Shown piece by piece: positions 43,672-45,539 of a stretch of DNA of 45,539 nucleotides (position 1 is its first letter; the number at the start of each line of letters is the position of its first letter). A program made the position numbers and the translations under genes. Source of the DNA: Actinomycetes bacterium (GTDB lineage: Bacteria; Actinomycetota; Thermoleophilia; Gaiellales; F1-60-MAGs149); NCBI GenBank assembly GCA_025360225.1, contig JANYCN010000086.1:1-45539 (forward strand). The letters are read 5' to 3'. The notes below the pieces were generated by a model, which was given only the letters and a program-made list of their open reading frames with translations, was not told where the DNA came from and made no database searches.

Positions 43672-44880
43672 TTGCCCGACCTCCCTGCGCCGCTGCGGAT
43701 CCGCGCGTTCCGGGCATGGTGGGCGGCGCTCCAGCTCTCGAACGCCGGCACCTGGATGCAGCAGGTCGCTGCTGGCTACCTGGCCTTCGCGGCGACGCAC
43801 TCCGCGACCTGGCTCGGTGTCGTCGCGTTCGCGCAGCGCGGGCCGTCGCTCGTCCTGACGCCGTTCGGTGGCCGCCTTGCCGACCGCTATGACCGCCGGC
43901 AGTTGCTGGCGGCGACCTTCGCCATCCAGCTGGCCGCGGCGTCGGGGCTCGCGATCGCCGCGGCAACGGGGCGTGCTAGCGGTGGCGTGCTCGTCGCGCT
44001 CTCGCTGTTCGGTGGCTGTGGCCAGGCGATCCAGTACCCCAGCCAACTCGCCACGATATCGTCGCTCGTGCCGGGCGAGCTCTTGCACTCTGCCGTCGCT
44101 CTCAACTCCGCAGGTTTCAACGTCGCGCGGATCCTTGGTCCGGCGATCGCGGGGGGACTGCTGGCGGTTCGTGGTGGGGCGACGCTGTGTTTCGTGCTCA
44201 ACGCGGGCTCGTTCGTCGTCCCGCTCGTCGCGCTCCGGCGACTGCCTGCATCGAGCGCGGGATCGTTGACGAGCGATGCGTCGGTCCTCGCCGGGATCGT
44301 CGTGATGTGGCGCACGCCGGCGCTGCGCCGGCTCGTGCTCGGCTGCGCGGCGTTCACCTTCGGTGCCGCGCCGCTGACGACCCTCGCCCCCGCCTACGCG
44401 AACGCGCTTGGCGGTGGGCCGGGGTGGCTGGGCGTTCTGCTCGGCTCGTTCGGCGCCGGCGCGGCGCTCGGCTCGGGCCCGGTCGTCCGCATCGCGCGAC
44501 GCTACGGGCGGAGCATCGTCATCCCTGGCGCGATGGTGGCGTTCGCTGTGAGCTCGGCGGCGGCAGCGCTCGCGCCGAACCCGTGGGCCGCGGCGGCGCT
44601 CTGCGCGCTGAGCGGGGTCTCCTGGCTCGCGGTCTTCTCCTCCACGAACGCCTCCGTGCAGCTGATCTCATCCGACGCGATCCGCGGCCGGATGCTGGCG
44701 TTGTACCTGTGGGCCTTGATCGGTCCGATGGCGATCTCGGCACCCGCCGTCGGCTGGCTCGCCGGGCGCATCGGCATCCGCGAGGCGCTCGTCGCGTGCT
44801 CGGCGTCGGTTGCCGTCGCGGGCGTCTTCGGCCTCGCGCGTCGGGTCGATGCGATCGACGCCGGGGCGCTCGCGGACTGA
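43672..44880 (+). CDS. MFS transporter (EntS-like, MFS_3)
   Basis: 402 aa, about 11-12 membrane helices. RIRAFRAWWAALQLSNAGTWMQ at the start, split here as RIRAFRAWWAA then LQLSNAGTWMQ, and GGRLADRYDRRQLL in loop 2-3 are typical of the EntS/MFS_3 exporter group. Starts at TTG 43672, 4 nt after the upstream MFS stop, so the two form an operon. Two unrelated MFS proteins in one operon could form a heteromeric or sequential export route, which is only inference. Confidence 0.85.
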   Translation: MPDLPAPLRIRAFRAWWAALQLSNAGTWMQQVAAGYLAFAATHSATWLGVVAFAQRGPSLVLTPFGGRLADRYDRRQLLAATFAIQLAAASGLAIAAATGRASGGVLVALSLFGGCGQAIQYPSQLATISSLVPGELLHSAVALNSAGFNVARILGPAIAGGLLAVRGGATLCFVLNAGSFVVPLVALRRLPASSAGSLTSDASVLAGIVVMWRTPALRRLVLGCAAFTFGAAPLTTLAPAYANALGGGPGWLGVLLGSFGAGAALGSGPVVRIARRYGRSIVIPGAMVAFAVSSAAAALAPNPWAAAALCALSGVSWLAVFSSTNASVQLISSDAIRGRMLALYLWALIGPMAISAPAVGWLAGRIGIREALVACSASVAVAGVFGLARRVDAIDAGALAD

Positions 44881-44900
44881 CCGGCGGTCGAGACGGCAAA

Positions 44901-45197
44901 TTGACTCGTGGTGCACCGCACGGTCCGGGCTCCCTTGACAGCGATGAACGTGCCGGGTACGTTACGGCCATCCTTGATCGGCGCCTGCGTTACGCGTACC
45001 AGATCACCGCTTACAGCGACCGCGTATGGACGTATATCAACGGAAGGTCCTTCTTCGCCGAGTGGACAGGTCAGTCGTGCGAGATCTCAGATCCCAAGTA
45101 CACCAACGCGGATGCCGTCAGTCAGCGGCCAGTGGCCAGCGCTGCGGGTGGCGTATGGATCTTCCAGATGGGCGAAGGCGGTGCGTTCGCGTGCTAG
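44901..45197 (+). CDS. Possible small protein rich in Trp/Tyr/Phe, or gene fragment
   Basis: 98 codons from TTG 44901. The part after 44970 looks coding (VWTYINGRSFFAEWTGQSCE, ending GGVWIFQMGEGGAFAC), with a composition unlike the antisense shadows of real genes, but third-position GC is lower than in the neighbours. A consensus promoter lies inside the frame, whose start point (about 44970) would fall on an ATC codon, so either the TTG or a non-standard start would be used, or this is a gene remnant. No family recognised. Confidence 0.3.
   Translation: MTRGAPHGPGSLDSDERAGYVTAILDRRLRYAYQITAYSDRVWTYINGRSFFAEWTGQSCEISDPKYTNADAVSQRPVASAAGGVWIFQMGEGGAFAC
44935..44963 (+). promoter_or_regulatory. 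Consensus sigma-70 promoter TTGACA-N17-TACGTT
   Basis: TTGACA at 44935-44940 and TACGTT at 44958-44963 with the ideal 17-bp spacing; the predicted start is about 44970. It is the only perfect -35 seen in the window. It would transcribe the small ORF and the interrupted ECF sigma gene. Confidence 0.55.
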
Positions 45198-45231
45198 AGG
45201 ATTCCGGGTCCGCGTTCGTCGAACGAACACG

Positions 45232-45411
45232 ATGTCCCGTCCGCTGTCGATACCGACCCGAGGCCTGCGATCTCCCGTGTCGCGACTGGAGGAGCTCTAC
45301 CGATCGCGGTTCGATCGGTACGTCGCCGTTGGCGGGGTGATGGTCGGTAACGATGCTGTCGACCTCGCGCAGGACGCGTTCGCGCTAGCGCTCGTCGGCC
45401 TAGTGGTCTGA
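45232..45411 (+). pseudogene. ECF sigma factor, truncated by repeat copy D
   Basis: ATG 45232 opens a frame whose residues 18-55 look like ECF sigma region 2: RLEELYRSRFDRYVAVGG, then GNDAVDLAQDAFALAL. At 45400 the frame enters the CTAG end of repeat copy D and stops at TGA 45409-45411, so regions 2.3-4 are missing or displaced beyond the window. Most likely a gene broken by the element. Confidence 0.6.
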
Positions 45412-45539
45412 TTGTGAAATGGCGTGGTCATCCGACTGCCTGGATCGTCCTGCGCTTGTCGGCTCTGCCACCCGTCGGGTGGCTACGCCGCTCAGCTCCG
45501 GCGACCGCGCCCCGGCCCGCTCTGCGTGCCGGATCGTGG
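45400..45539. mobile_element. Repeat copy D (cut by window end)
   Basis: Left end CTAGTGGTCTGATTGTGAAA at 45400, then CCTGGATCGTCCTGCGCT, the GCCACCC/GGGTGGC small hairpin and the TGCCGGATCGTGG block, in the same order and orientation as copy C. The right end is outside the window. Confidence 0.75.

Overview
This is a GC-rich, gene-dense chromosomal stretch from an actinobacterium. The evidence is strong C/G third-codon bias, many GTG and TTG starts, a deazaflavin (F420)-type nitroreductase-fold gene, and an unusual number of apparently leaderless genes, in which a TANNNT-like -10 box ends 6-8 nt before the start codon. A deep-branching lineage such as Thermoleophilia is possible but not proven. 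There is no prophage, CRISPR array, defence island or autonomous transposase. Most of the window is housekeeping DNA interrupted by a short repeat family.

Layout. 1-850: end of a minus-strand pair (unknown protein running off the left edge, DDN-family F420 enzyme). 947-7916: a secreted lysyl oxidase-like enzyme, a lipoprotein, repeat copy A, thiol peroxidase, an SPFH membrane protein, and a secreted protein with two trypsin-like domains that have both lost catalytic residues. 7953-11474: tRNA-Pro(GGG), a small zincin, proS and lpdA. 11590-17428: an acyltransferase-3/SGNH protein, a CBS-pair protein and a pyruvate dehydrogenase E1alpha-E1beta-E2 operon. 17486-28045: a two-gene unit of unknown function, pheST, a methyltransferase, a MetF-like gene, and the translation cluster thrS-infC-rpmI-rplT-trmH. 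28178-34994: a P-type ATPase with an MFS gene, repeat copy B, a DEAD-box helicase, an inositol monophosphatase-like enzyme and an acetamidase-like enzyme. 34997-38853: an excalibur remnant, repeat copy C, an MmpL transporter and the principal sigma factor with its terminator. 38865-45539: a three-gene operon (glycosyltransferase, maltokinase-like kinase, SIS phosphosugar isomerase), two MFS transporters, a promoter with a small ORF, and an ECF sigma gene cut short by repeat copy D.

The most distinctive feature is the repeat family (A 3381-3539, B 31676-31896, C 35121-about 35387, D 45400-window end). Copies are about 160-270 bp, with CTAG at the outer ends, inverted termini reading CTAGTGGTCTGATTGTCAAA, and an internal hairpin in the clearest copy. 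They look like non-autonomous, MITE-like elements. They provide the stop codons of at least three flanking genes, truncate two others, and in one case may have left a promoter/operator behind. Second in interest is the tandem pseudoprotease at 5247-7916. Third is a possible aminosugar kinase/isomerase/glycosyltransferase operon at 38865-42405. Gene functions rest on motif recognition by eye; no database search was possible.
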